64,000 bases of DNA from Bradyrhizobium sp. LTSP885 (GTDB lineage Bacteria; Pseudomonadota; Alphaproteobacteria; Rhizobiales; Xanthobacteraceae), in the NCBI RefSeq assembly GCF_000938305.1, contig NZ_JYMT01000038.1, positions 256,136 to 320,135 on the forward strand. Reading direction: 5' to 3'. This document shows, piece by piece, positions 18,283-26,024 of this stretch. The notes below the pieces were generated by a model, which saw only the letters and a program-made list of their open reading frames with translations, was not told the DNA's origin and ran no database searches. The number at the start of each line of letters is the position of its first letter. Position 1 is the stretch's first letter. Position numbers and translations under genes: made by a program.

Positions 18283-18564
18283 CTAATCAGGCGCCGAAGG
18301 CGCAACCGTCCCGGAAACTTTCGGGCAAATGAACCTTGGCGGACTAACTTCTGGAAAGAGGCGTCCACGATCGGCAAGCCCAAGATCGTTTAGCGTGCGC
18401 GCCATCAGCGTCGCGCGTTCCTGCCCAGGTGGGTCGCGATCGGCGTAGATCGAGCGGACGAAGACGATATCGTCTTGCATTCGTGCGAACGTTACTTCGC
18501 CAATCTCACAGATGTGCCGTCTGGTCAGTTTCCAGTCTTTGCAGGTACCGCAGGACAACTTCAC
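18283..18564 (-). CDS. Doubtful hypothetical ORF, 93 aa
   Basis: The frame starts at a GTG with no clear ribosome-binding site and encodes a 93-residue protein with CGTCKDW near its N-terminus and a mixed polar composition. I recognise no domain. The surrounding kilobase (17925-18812) has few supportable genes and an alcohol dehydrogenase remnant, so this may be a decayed or spurious frame. Confidence 0.22.
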   Translation of the reverse strand: MKLSCGTCKDWKLTRRHICEIGEVTFARMQDDIVFVRSIYADRDPPGQERATLMARTLNDLGLADRGRLFPEVSPPRFICPKVSGTVAPSAPD

Positions 18565-18812
18565 CCGAAGTCATGATGTGTTGCTCGATAAACGCCATCC
18601 CGCCTAGCTCGTGTCGTCGTCCCCGACTGGCCGAACCCCGTGGCCAAGCGCGGCAACGCCGCGCACGGACATTCCGGGAATGGAAATTATTGCGCGGCGG
18701 ACCGGCGTTTTCAGGATTTCGGAATAGTGGAAAAATTACACTGAGTTGCCCGCCGCGTCAAGTGGCTTTTCCGAGTGCCGGCGGCCGCCCGCTACTTTGC
18801 ATGGGGTTGTTT

Positions 18813-18841
18813 TTGACATTTTGGGGGCGCACACCTTCGAT
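18813..18841 (+). promoter_or_regulatory. Candidate promoter for the leader-fabA unit
   Basis: TTGACA is followed after exactly 17 bases by TTCGAT. The -35 box is perfect; the -10 matches the consensus TATAAT at three of six positions. The site lies 13 bases before the leader ORF and points toward fabA. A start point just after it would leave a very short leader, so another promoter further upstream remains possible. Confidence 0.35.
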
Positions 18842-18853
18842 AGGAGTTCTCCA

Positions 18854-18973
18854 ATGGCGGCAAAGGCACGGGGCGACACGCATGGTGCGCCTGCCGCCCC
18901 GTGCCAGCGTCGAAAAGTGGTCGTGACGAAGTCGCCTGACCTTCGGCGGCCGCCGGCCAAACATCGGAGGTAA
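18854..18973 (+). CDS. Possible 39-aa basic leader peptide coupled to fabA
   Basis: An ATG preceded by AGGAG at seven-base spacing opens a 39-codon frame reading MAAKARGDTHGAPAAPCQRR then KVVVTKSPDLRRPPAKHRR. Its TAA stop lies between the fabA Shine-Dalgarno (GGAGG) and the fabA ATG, one base before that ATG. The arrangement would allow translational coupling. The peptide is very basic and I recognise no family. It could be a fortuitous open frame. Confidence 0.4.
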   Translation: MAAKARGDTHGAPAAPCQRRKVVVTKSPDLRRPPAKHRR

Positions 18974-18974
18974 C

Positions 18975-19511
18975 ATGGCCTTGTCCGACCCTCGCGAGTT
19001 TCACACGCCGCAATCGTCCTACACCAAGGACGATCTGCTCAAATCGGGCCAGGGCGGCTACTTCGGCCCGGGCAATGCGCAGCTGCCGGCACCGCCGATG
19101 CTGATGATGGACCGCATCATCGCGATCAGCGTGGACGGCGGCGAATTCGGCAAGGGCCATGTCATTGCCGAGCTCGATATCACCCCGGATCTCTGGTTTT
19201 TCGACTGCCACTTTCCGGGCGACCCGGTGATGCCGGGTTGTCTCGGGCTGGATGCGATGTGGCAGATCATCGGCTATTGGCTTGGCTGGTCGGGCTCACC
19301 GGGCAAAGGCCGCGCCGTCGGTGTCGGCGAGGTCAAGTTCCGCGGAGACATCAAGCCGGACATCAAGCGCGTGCGTTACGAAGTCAGCATGCGCCAGGTC
19401 AGGCGCGGCAAACTGGCGGTTGGAATTGCCAACGGCCGTGTCTTTGCCGATGACACATGCGTCTATCTCGCCAAGGATATGAGGGTCGGCCTGATCGTGT
19501 CCGCGGGCTGA
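18975..19511 (+). CDS. fabA: 3-hydroxydecanoyl-ACP dehydratase (FabA-type), orphan
   Basis: The 178-residue hot-dog-fold enzyme dehydrates 3-hydroxyacyl-ACP and isomerises trans-2- to cis-3-decenoyl-ACP, the branch point to unsaturated fatty acids. The catalytic His sits in DCHFPGDPVMPG and the Asp in LGLDAMWQIIGYWLGW. Length is slightly above the usual 171-174. A good GGAGG precedes the ATG. In rhizobia fabA usually sits beside fabB and irr or fabI; none is adjacent here, so this may be a second copy. Confidence 0.93.
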   Translation: MALSDPREFHTPQSSYTKDDLLKSGQGGYFGPGNAQLPAPPMLMMDRIIAISVDGGEFGKGHVIAELDITPDLWFFDCHFPGDPVMPGCLGLDAMWQIIGYWLGWSGSPGKGRAVGVGEVKFRGDIKPDIKRVRYEVSMRQVRRGKLAVGIANGRVFADDTCVYLAKDMRVGLIVSAG

Positions 19512-19655
19512 TATGCGGCCCTGTCGCGCCGCCGATCAGGTACGTAGGAAAGTCTTGATCGTGCTGGCATCGCCATTTCGTCCAGAACCTGTCGGCGCGG
19601 TTCAGCGACAAACGATGCGTTGATCGCCGCCGTGGCGATTCAGGGAGATCGAACA

Positions 19656-20033
19656 ATGCCGGACAAAACCGTACTCGCCTCCATCGTTTGCAGCGCCTTG
19701 ATCCTGGGCTTGCTGGGGGCGTCGGTGCGCGCGCAGACGCCGTCAAGCTGCAAGGAGCCGCAGGAGGGGACGACGCGTGCGCCGATGTTTTCACCGCCAC
19801 TCGCCCATGTGGTGACGGGCACTGGACGGCTGCAGTTCTATTCGGCACCAAATCTGCACTGCCCGATCAGCGGGGTCTTCGTTATTCCGAAGGATCAACT
19901 CGTCGCCTACGCGCTGACCGATGATGGCTGGTCGTCCGTCATGTATTTAAATCCCAAAACGGGCAATGACGTCTCGGGCTGGGTGAGGTCGGCAAGGCTC
20001 AAGGTAACCGGAACCGTCGGCCCCCGGCAGTAA
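19656..20033 (+). CDS. Secreted SH3-like hypothetical protein
   Basis: About 125 residues from ATG 19656, chosen because it places the signal peptide (VLASIVCSALILGLLGASVRA) at the N-terminus. The mature part contains GTGRLQFYSAPNLHCPI, LVAYALTDDGWSSVMY and GWVRSARLKVTG, a pattern resembling bacterial SH3 domains that sense small ligands or bind peptidoglycan. Function is unknown. The next gene on the same strand starts 136 bases downstream, so it is probably a separate unit. Confidence 0.65.
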   Translation: MPDKTVLASIVCSALILGLLGASVRAQTPSSCKEPQEGTTRAPMFSPPLAHVVTGTGRLQFYSAPNLHCPISGVFVIPKDQLVAYALTDDGWSSVMYLNPKTGNDVSGWVRSARLKVTGTVGPRQ

Positions 20034-20169
20034 GCTTGCGGCGGTCGCCGGACCAGCGGCCCGGTCTGAGGATCGATGCATGTCGTAGCCGGTTTGACCT
20101 CGTCATTCCCTGATGTATCCTGCATAGGCCAAGCCATGAAATTTGCAGCCGTGAATTCTGGGTGGTCCT

Positions 20170-21123
20170 ATGGAGTGGTCGACAAAAGCGATTGAGACGG
20201 ACCGGCCCTTCGGAAGTTGGGCCGAGGACCTGGCCGACGCTTTCGTTCAGCTCGAACCGCGGAAAATCGCCGAACAACCTTTCCAAGGGACGATTTCGCG
20301 AACCGACGTCGCCTCGATCCAGATTTCCCGCGTCGAAGCGACAAAGCACGTGGTTCTCCGTCTGCGCTCGCACATCGCGCGAAGCATCGGCGATGTGTAT
20401 TTTGTCAATCTCCAGCTCGATGGCGTTGGGCGTTACACCCAGCGCGGCCACGAGCAGATCTGCGGCCCCGGAGATCTCGCCATTGTCGACACGACGGAGC
20501 CGTTCGAAATCGCGAATGGTCGGAATTTCAGCCTGTTTTGTTTTGCGGTACCACGACAGCTGTTGCCAGGTACCCTCGCAGAGCGGCCACGGTTGAGGCT
20601 CTCCGGGACCGAGGCCGGCCGCGCGCTATCCCGGACACTCGCGGGACACGCAGAACTGTGTCTTCGTTCGGAGCCGGGCTCGGGAATCTCTGCCTTCGGT
20701 GCGCAACATGTCGTTGACCTGATATCTCATGCGCCCGGCATTTTGGACGACAGGCCGCCGGAACAGGCCGGTCAGTCTGTTTTGCTGTCGATGATGCTGG
20801 ACTACGTCGATCGTCACGTGGCGGACGCCGAGCTGGGTGCGGCCACACTCGCGCTGAAATTCAGTTGCTCGCAGCGCTATGTGCACAAGCTGTTTTCTGC
20901 CACGGGTCGCTCGGTCGGAGAGCACATCAACGGGCAGCGGATCCTGGTTTGTACCCGCAATTTGCTGGATCAAGCACATCGACGCGCGACCATTGCGGAA
21001 ATCGCATTCAATGCCGGTTTTCGCGATATTTCGCATTTCAACAAGCTGTTCAAGCGCAGCAACGGCTTGGCGCCCCGAGAATTTCGACGCGTCATGGGAA
21101 AGCCGGCCGACGGTACGCAGTAG
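20170..21123 (+). CDS. AraC-family transcriptional regulator
   Basis: The 317-residue protein has an AraC-binding-like N-terminal domain (about residues 40-180) and a C-terminal AraC helix-turn-helix pair (about 215-310) containing LALKFSCSQRYVHKLFSATG and TIAEIAFNAGFRDISHFNKL, then FKRSNGLAPREFRR. The N-terminal segment GRYTQRGHEQICGPGDLAIV resembles FeaR-like regulators. It is immediately upstream of and co-oriented with two nitroalkane-oxidase-like genes and an SDR gene, so it is their likely regulator. Confidence 0.9.
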   Translation: MEWSTKAIETDRPFGSWAEDLADAFVQLEPRKIAEQPFQGTISRTDVASIQISRVEATKHVVLRLRSHIARSIGDVYFVNLQLDGVGRYTQRGHEQICGPGDLAIVDTTEPFEIANGRNFSLFCFAVPRQLLPGTLAERPRLRLSGTEAGRALSRTLAGHAELCLRSEPGSGISAFGAQHVVDLISHAPGILDDRPPEQAGQSVLLSMMLDYVDRHVADAELGAATLALKFSCSQRYVHKLFSATGRSVGEHINGQRILVCTRNLLDQAHRRATIAEIAFNAGFRDISHFNKLFKRSNGLAPREFRRVMGKPADGTQ

Positions 21124-21225
21124 ACCAAGAAATCGGTTCACTCCCGCCCAAGACTTTGCCGGATCGGCAAGCTAGTCCTCTCTTGAATGCGGCGACACGC
21201 CGCTGAAGACGAGGACGCTTCACCA

Positions 21226-22467
21226 GTGATTGATTTCACGCTCACGGCGCAGCAGCGCGATCACCAGCTCGCATCCCGCAAATTTGCGAGAGAGGTGCTG
21301 AGCGAGGCCAAGGCGGCCGAGTTGTTGCCGACGCCGGAGGCACGCTTTCTCGCGACCAAGCCGACCTACGAGGCGATGGTGGCGGCCGGCTATTTGCGCA
21401 AATGTATCCCGGCGCCGGCCGGTGGCGACAATGCCGGCCTGATCGATATGGCGCTGCTCGCTGAAGAATTCTACAGCGTGAACCCCAGCGTGACGCTCAC
21501 GATGCTCGGGACGGTGCTCGGCCTGTTGCCGATTTTGCTCGGCGGCACGCCGGACCAGTGCCAGCGGCTGCTGGCGCCGTTTCTGAAGACAAGCGGTGCG
21601 CCGCTGGCCGGCTTCTGCTCCAGCGAACCAGGCGGGAGCGCCAATGCCGCCTCGCCCCCGCCCGGCGAGGGCGTCCGCACCACGGCGAGGCGAGAGGGCG
21701 ACAATTGGGTGATCAACGGCCGCAAGAAATGGGTGTCGTCGGCCACCGGCTGGAACCGCGAAGGCGCCGATGTTCTCTGCGTTGTGTGCCGAACCGATCC
21801 GGCGGCGGCGCCTGATGCTGCGATTTCCATCATTGCGGTAGAACGACCGGCAACGGGCCTGGTCTTCGAACGCGCGATCGACACGATCGGTCATCGGGCG
21901 CATCTCGTGCCGCAATTCGGCTTGCAGAACGTCGCGACGCCCCACCACAATCTGCTGGGACAGGAAGGTGCAGGACTAGCGTTGGCGGCTGCGGCATTCA
22001 CCGGCACCGCCGCACTCGTCGGTATCTTCGGCGTCGCATTGATGCGTGCCGCGTTCGACTTTGCGCTTCATTTCGCGCGTACGGAAAAGCGGGGCGGCGT
22101 TCACGCGATCATCGAGCACCAGGCGGTCGGCTACGCCTTGGCCGATGCCAAGACCACGATCGAAGCGGCGCGCAATCTCAGCTGGCGCGCCTGCCATGCG
22201 CTCGACACCCAGTCGCCGGCGGCCGAGGAGCTTGCGGTCCAGGCGAAGATTTTCGGTTCAGAGGCCGCGGTCCGCGTGATCACCGATCTGATGCGCGTCG
22301 TCGGCATCGACAGCTACGATCATGAAATTCCGTTCGGCGGTCTGCTGCAGGATGCGCTCGCGCTGCCGGTCTTCGACGGCGGCAATATGGGCGTCAGGCG
22401 TCGTCAACTGCACATGATGTTCAAGCGAAGCGGTTATGATCCGCTCACTGCGAGCGGGGCGGCGTAG
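21226..22467 (+). CDS. Acyl-CoA dehydrogenase family, nitroalkane-oxidase-like flavoprotein 1
   Basis: The 413-residue FAD enzyme starts at a GTG (MIDFTLTAQQRDHQ), matching its tandem paralogue; an upstream ATG at 21187 adds unrelated residues. The C-terminal part RGGVHAIIEHQAVGYALADA and LPVFDGGNMGVRRRQ closely resembles fungal nitroalkane oxidase, whose catalytic base Asp402 and Arg409 lie in FDGGNIGLR. Here the Asp is residue 384 and the Arg is seven residues later. Classical acyl-CoA dehydrogenases have Glu at this position. It may oxidise nitroalkanes or a CoA-free or CoA-bound acyl substrate; the substrate cannot be read from the sequence. The neighbours suggest fatty acyl metabolism. 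Confidence 0.85.
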   Translation: MIDFTLTAQQRDHQLASRKFAREVLSEAKAAELLPTPEARFLATKPTYEAMVAAGYLRKCIPAPAGGDNAGLIDMALLAEEFYSVNPSVTLTMLGTVLGLLPILLGGTPDQCQRLLAPFLKTSGAPLAGFCSSEPGGSANAASPPPGEGVRTTARREGDNWVINGRKKWVSSATGWNREGADVLCVVCRTDPAAAPDAAISIIAVERPATGLVFERAIDTIGHRAHLVPQFGLQNVATPHHNLLGQEGAGLALAAAAFTGTAALVGIFGVALMRAAFDFALHFARTEKRGGVHAIIEHQAVGYALADAKTTIEAARNLSWRACHALDTQSPAAEELAVQAKIFGSEAAVRVITDLMRVVGIDSYDHEIPFGGLLQDALALPVFDGGNMGVRRRQLHMMFKRSGYDPLTASGAA

Positions 22468-22506
22468 TGCACCTGGCTGATTGTGACCCGGTGAGAGGGA
22501 AGATCG

Positions 22507-23757
22507 GTGGCCATTGATTTTCGATTGACCGCGCGCCAGCGCGAACTCCAGCTGCAATCCCGGAAGTTCGCAAAGGAAGTGCTTTCGCCGGCTTTGGAGG
22601 CAGAGACGCTGCCCACCGCGGAGGAACGGTTCGCCGCAACGAAGCCCGCTTACGAGGCAATGATTGCGGCCGGGTTTCTGCGGAAATGCATTCCGCTTTC
22701 CGCCGGCGGCGAGAGTGCCGGCCTGATCGACACTGCGATTGTGGTCGAGGAACTCTACGCAGTGAACGCCAGCGTGACATTGACGCTGATTGGAACTGTG
22801 CTTGGACTGTTGCCGCTGTTGATCGGCGGCACGGAGCAGCAGCGGAACAGGCTGCTGCCTCGATTCCTCGAACAATCAGCAGCACCGTTGGCCGGGTTTT
22901 GCGCCACCGAACCGGGCGGCAGCGCCAATGCTGGATCACCCCCGCCGGGCGAGGGCGTTCGCACCACGGCCACGCTTCGGGGTGAGCGATGGATCATCGA
23001 GGGACGAAAGAGCTGGGTGTCCTCAGCCACCGGTTGGGATCGCAAGGGCGCGGACCTTCTATCGATCCTTTGCCGAACCGATCCTGATGCGCCTCCCGAA
23101 CGGGGGATTTCAATCCTGGTCGTGGAGCGCCCGGCATCGGGCCTGATCTTCGAGCGCGCGATCGACTCGGTGGGGCACCGGGCACACCTCTTGCCCGAGT
23201 TCGATCTCAGGGCTGTCAGCGTCTCCAGAGATAATGTGCTGGGTCACCCCGGCGGTGGTTTGGCCCTGACGGGGGCCTGCTTCACCGGCGCGGCCGCGCT
23301 GGTCGGAATTTTCGCCGTGGCGCTGATGCGTGCCGCGTTTGAGTTCACACTGGGCTTCGCGCGTACCGAACGGCGGGGCGGCGTTCATCCCATCATCGAG
23401 CATCAGGCCGTCGGATACGCGTTGGCGGACGCAAAGATCGCCATCGAAACCACCCGTTGCTTCTGCTGGCGGGCGTGCCAGGCGGTCGATGTGCAATCAC
23501 CCGCTGCGCAGGAGCTGGCGATCGAAGCAAAGATCCATGGTTCGGAAACGGCCGTGCGGGTGCTGACGGACCTCATGCGCGTCGTCGGGATCGAGAGCTA
23601 CGATCATGCCCTCCCGTTGGGACGCTTGCTGCAGGACGCGCTCGCGCTGCCTCTGTTTGGCGGAGGCAATATCGGCGTCCGGCGCCGACAACTCCACGCG
23701 ATGCTGAAACATCCGGACTACGATCCGCTGACGGCCAGTTGCGAGGCGGAGGTGTGA
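22507..23757 (+). CDS. Acyl-CoA dehydrogenase family, nitroalkane-oxidase-like flavoprotein 2 (base missing)
   Basis: This 416-residue paralogue of the preceding gene starts at GTG 22507 (MAIDFRLTARQRELQ), 39 bases after it. Similarity is high throughout, including RGGVHPIIEHQAVGYALADA and GVRRRQLHAML. The catalytic-base position, however, reads LPLFGGGNIGVRRRQ: a GGC glycine codon at 23659-23661 (residue 385) replaces the Asp. The Arg seven residues later is kept. It is therefore either inactive, uses another base, or partners with its sibling as a heteromer. The reading frame is intact, so it is not an obvious pseudogene. Confidence 0.85.
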   Translation: MAIDFRLTARQRELQLQSRKFAKEVLSPALEAETLPTAEERFAATKPAYEAMIAAGFLRKCIPLSAGGESAGLIDTAIVVEELYAVNASVTLTLIGTVLGLLPLLIGGTEQQRNRLLPRFLEQSAAPLAGFCATEPGGSANAGSPPPGEGVRTTATLRGERWIIEGRKSWVSSATGWDRKGADLLSILCRTDPDAPPERGISILVVERPASGLIFERAIDSVGHRAHLLPEFDLRAVSVSRDNVLGHPGGGLALTGACFTGAAALVGIFAVALMRAAFEFTLGFARTERRGGVHPIIEHQAVGYALADAKIAIETTRCFCWRACQAVDVQSPAAQELAIEAKIHGSETAVRVLTDLMRVVGIESYDHALPLGRLLQDALALPLFGGGNIGVRRRQLHAMLKHPDYDPLTASCEAEV

Positions 23758-23792
23758 CGAAAGCGAAGCTTCCTCGAACAATGGGGTGAATC

Positions 23793-24512
23793 ATGAGCGC
23801 AGAGCAGAAAGTAGCCATCGTAACCGGTGCATCTCAGGGGATCGGTGCGGGTATTCTTGGAGCCTTCAGGGATCGCAATTACCGGGTTGTCGCCACCTCG
23901 CGGTCGATCAAGCCGTCTGCCGATACCGGCGTCTTGACCGTACAAGGCGACATCCGTGCCGCTGATACGGCCGAGCGCGTGTTCAAGACGGCCCTCGATC
24001 ATTTCGGTCGCGTCGATACGCTGGTTAACAACGCCGGCATGTTCATGGCAAAGCCATTCACGCTCTATTCGCCTGATGACTATGCGCTCTACATGTCGAC
24101 GAATGTGACGAGCTTCTTTCATATGACCCAGCGCGCACTGGACGTCATGAGCAAGCAAGGGAGCGGTCACGTCGTCACGATCACGACGAGTCTCGTCGAC
24201 CAGCCGATGAGCAGTGTCCCGGCCGCACTTGCCTCTCTCACAAAAGGAGCGCTGAGCGCAGCAACGAAAGCGCTTGCGATCGAGTGTGCGAGGACCGGGA
24301 TTCGCGTCAACGCCGTGTCGCCGGGAATCATCAAGACGCCGATGCATCCGCAAGAGGCCCATCAAGCGTTGGCGGCGCTCCATCCCATGGGGCGGATGGG
24401 AGAGGTGTCCGACATTGTGGACGCGGTACTCTATCTCGATGGCGCGGAGTTTGTGACAGGTGAGATTCTCCACGTCGATGGCGGGCAGGCTGCCGGCCAC
24501 CACCAGATGTAG
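23793..24512 (+). CDS. SDR-family protein with altered active site
   Basis: The 239-residue short-chain dehydrogenase/reductase-like protein has the cofactor motif TGASQGIG (residues 11-18), NNAG (79-82), the Ser at 133 and Lys151. The usual catalytic Tyr four residues before Lys151 is Ala147 (in AALASLTKGAL). The C-terminal INAVSPGIIKTPMH-like segment (RVNAVSPGIIKTPMH) and DGGQ are standard. The frame is intact, so it may be a non-classical SDR. It lies 35 bases after the second flavoprotein gene and probably belongs to the same operon. Confidence 0.85.
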   Translation: MSAEQKVAIVTGASQGIGAGILGAFRDRNYRVVATSRSIKPSADTGVLTVQGDIRAADTAERVFKTALDHFGRVDTLVNNAGMFMAKPFTLYSPDDYALYMSTNVTSFFHMTQRALDVMSKQGSGHVVTITTSLVDQPMSSVPAALASLTKGALSAATKALAIECARTGIRVNAVSPGIIKTPMHPQEAHQALAALHPMGRMGEVSDIVDAVLYLDGAEFVTGEILHVDGGQAAGHHQM

Positions 24513-24547
24513 GAGATGGAGCGCTTTCGAGCGAAGAGTGACCTGCC

Positions 24548-25618
24548 CTATTCGCCTCGGATATCGCTCGGTGCCTTGTTGGTCCAGCGGTGGAACGCAC
24601 GCCTGAAGTTTGCGGCATCGCTGAAGCCGAGGGCCAGTGCGATGTCTTCGTTGGCGAGCGTCGTGTGGCGGAGATATTTCAGGGCAATCTGGGTCCGCAG
24701 CTCGTCGCGCAGGCCGCGGAAGGAAAAGCCCTGCTGACGAAGCTGGCGCCGCAGCGACCGGTCATTCACGTCGAGCAGCTTGGCGATGGCCTCAAAGCTC
24801 GGCGGGTTTGCGATGTCGCGAAGCAGGACCGCGCGAATCTTGCCGGCAATCCCGATTCGCAGTTTCAGGTCTCCAAGCAAATCATCGCACAAGGCAACGA
24901 TGGTCGGATATGTCGTCTTGTTGCCGAGATCTGCACTCCGATCCAGCCATTGCGACCTGAAGACGATCTGATTGGCCGGTTGTTCGAACCGGACGGGACA
25001 TCCGATCTGGTCCTGGGGAAGACCGAAGTCGGACGCTTGCGGATAGGCAAGCCCGATTTCGGAGGGCGTAAAGGTCGGCCCCATGATGTCGCGCATCAGC
25101 GATATGTGGATGCCGATCTGCATCTCGGTGACGAACCGGTAGAGTGCGGATTCGGCTACCGCGTGCAGATTTGGTTCGATGGTCCATCTCGCGTCAGCCT
25201 TGTCTTCGCTGAATTCGATCGTCGCCAGCGGTGCGGCGAGCGCGTGGTAGCGCATCGCAAAATCCATCGCCTTGCGGAAATCCGGACAGCACAGGATCGC
25301 ATAGCCGAACATCCCGTAGGTCGAGACGTGGACCGATGCGCCGATCCGATAGGCCAGGTGACGGTCGGTCGACAGCCGGAGCGCGTTCTGACAGATGGTC
25401 ATCAGTTGCGTCAGTGAAATCCGCGTCTGCGGCGAATGCACCTCCTGGTGCGGGATGTTCACGTCGCGTAGAACGACATCGGCCGGGACGCCGTGATTGA
25501 TCAGCATGTCGAAGACGGCACCAAGCTTGGTCGACTCATAGACCCTGTCGCCGGCGCCGACGGTCAGGATCTCATTGCGGGAGCCTGCAGGCTTCTTGAG
25601 ACGCGTGGTTGGTTGCAA
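24548..25618 (-). CDS. AraC-family transcriptional regulator (OruR-like)
   Basis: The 356-residue regulator has a large N-terminal arabinose-binding-type domain (about residues 30-210) and a C-terminal AraC helix-turn-helix with IAKLLDVNDRSLRRQLRQQG and NEDIALALGFSDAANFRRAF, then HRWTNKAPSDIRGE. It is convergent with the SDR gene and divergent from the acyl-CoA ligase gene at 26025. The divergent arrangement makes the ligase-PHA operon its likely target. Confidence 0.9.
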   Translation of the reverse strand: MQPTTRLKKPAGSRNEILTVGAGDRVYESTKLGAVFDMLINHGVPADVVLRDVNIPHQEVHSPQTRISLTQLMTICQNALRLSTDRHLAYRIGASVHVSTYGMFGYAILCCPDFRKAMDFAMRYHALAAPLATIEFSEDKADARWTIEPNLHAVAESALYRFVTEMQIGIHISLMRDIMGPTFTPSEIGLAYPQASDFGLPQDQIGCPVRFEQPANQIVFRSQWLDRSADLGNKTTYPTIVALCDDLLGDLKLRIGIAGKIRAVLLRDIANPPSFEAIAKLLDVNDRSLRRQLRQQGFSFRGLRDELRTQIALKYLRHTTLANEDIALALGFSDAANFRRAFHRWTNKAPSDIRGE

Positions 25619-26024
25619 CGTGAATCAGCCTTTCCTTCGGCGCCTGACAATAGAGGCGGCAATGTTGGAGGCGAACCAGCTTCTCTACAGCGCCAGATTT
25701 CAGTTCGCCAGCGCCGCGCAACATAGCCGGTTCGCGGCACAACCCAAGGCAGATCGGCTGGGTTCGCCCTTGCTGCAGAGCAGCAGAGGGCGCCGCGGCA
25801 AAGAGCGCAGTTTTATTCAAGACATCGCCGTCAGCGAGACCAGTCTGGCCGGTTCAGACCCGGCCGATGTCCGTTTCGGACCTTCACAAATCTCGGGCAT
25901 CACGCGACGCTTCGGCCTAATGTCACGAGGTCGGGACCGTCGTGACAGGACGGCAGGCCAGACGATCCGCTCCTTAGAATTGCGGACGCTGCCACGCCGA
26001 GGAAACAAGTCGAGGGAGGCCGCG
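25619..26024. other. Divergent intergenic region, araC / acyl-CoA ligase
   Basis: These 406 bases separate the AraC regulator from the ligase-PHA operon. A plus-strand frame stays open through it, but it carries no recognisable domain and the ligase family starts at 26025. The region presumably holds both promoters. I find no convincing -35/-10 pair or strong inverted repeat, only the GAGGGAGG ribosome-binding site before 26025. Confidence 0.5.

Noticed and set aside
25575-26024. An N-terminal extension of the acyl-CoA ligase (frame open from 25575)
   Set aside because: The extension shows no similarity to the family, overlaps the divergent AraC gene start, and a strong ribosome-binding site precedes 26025.
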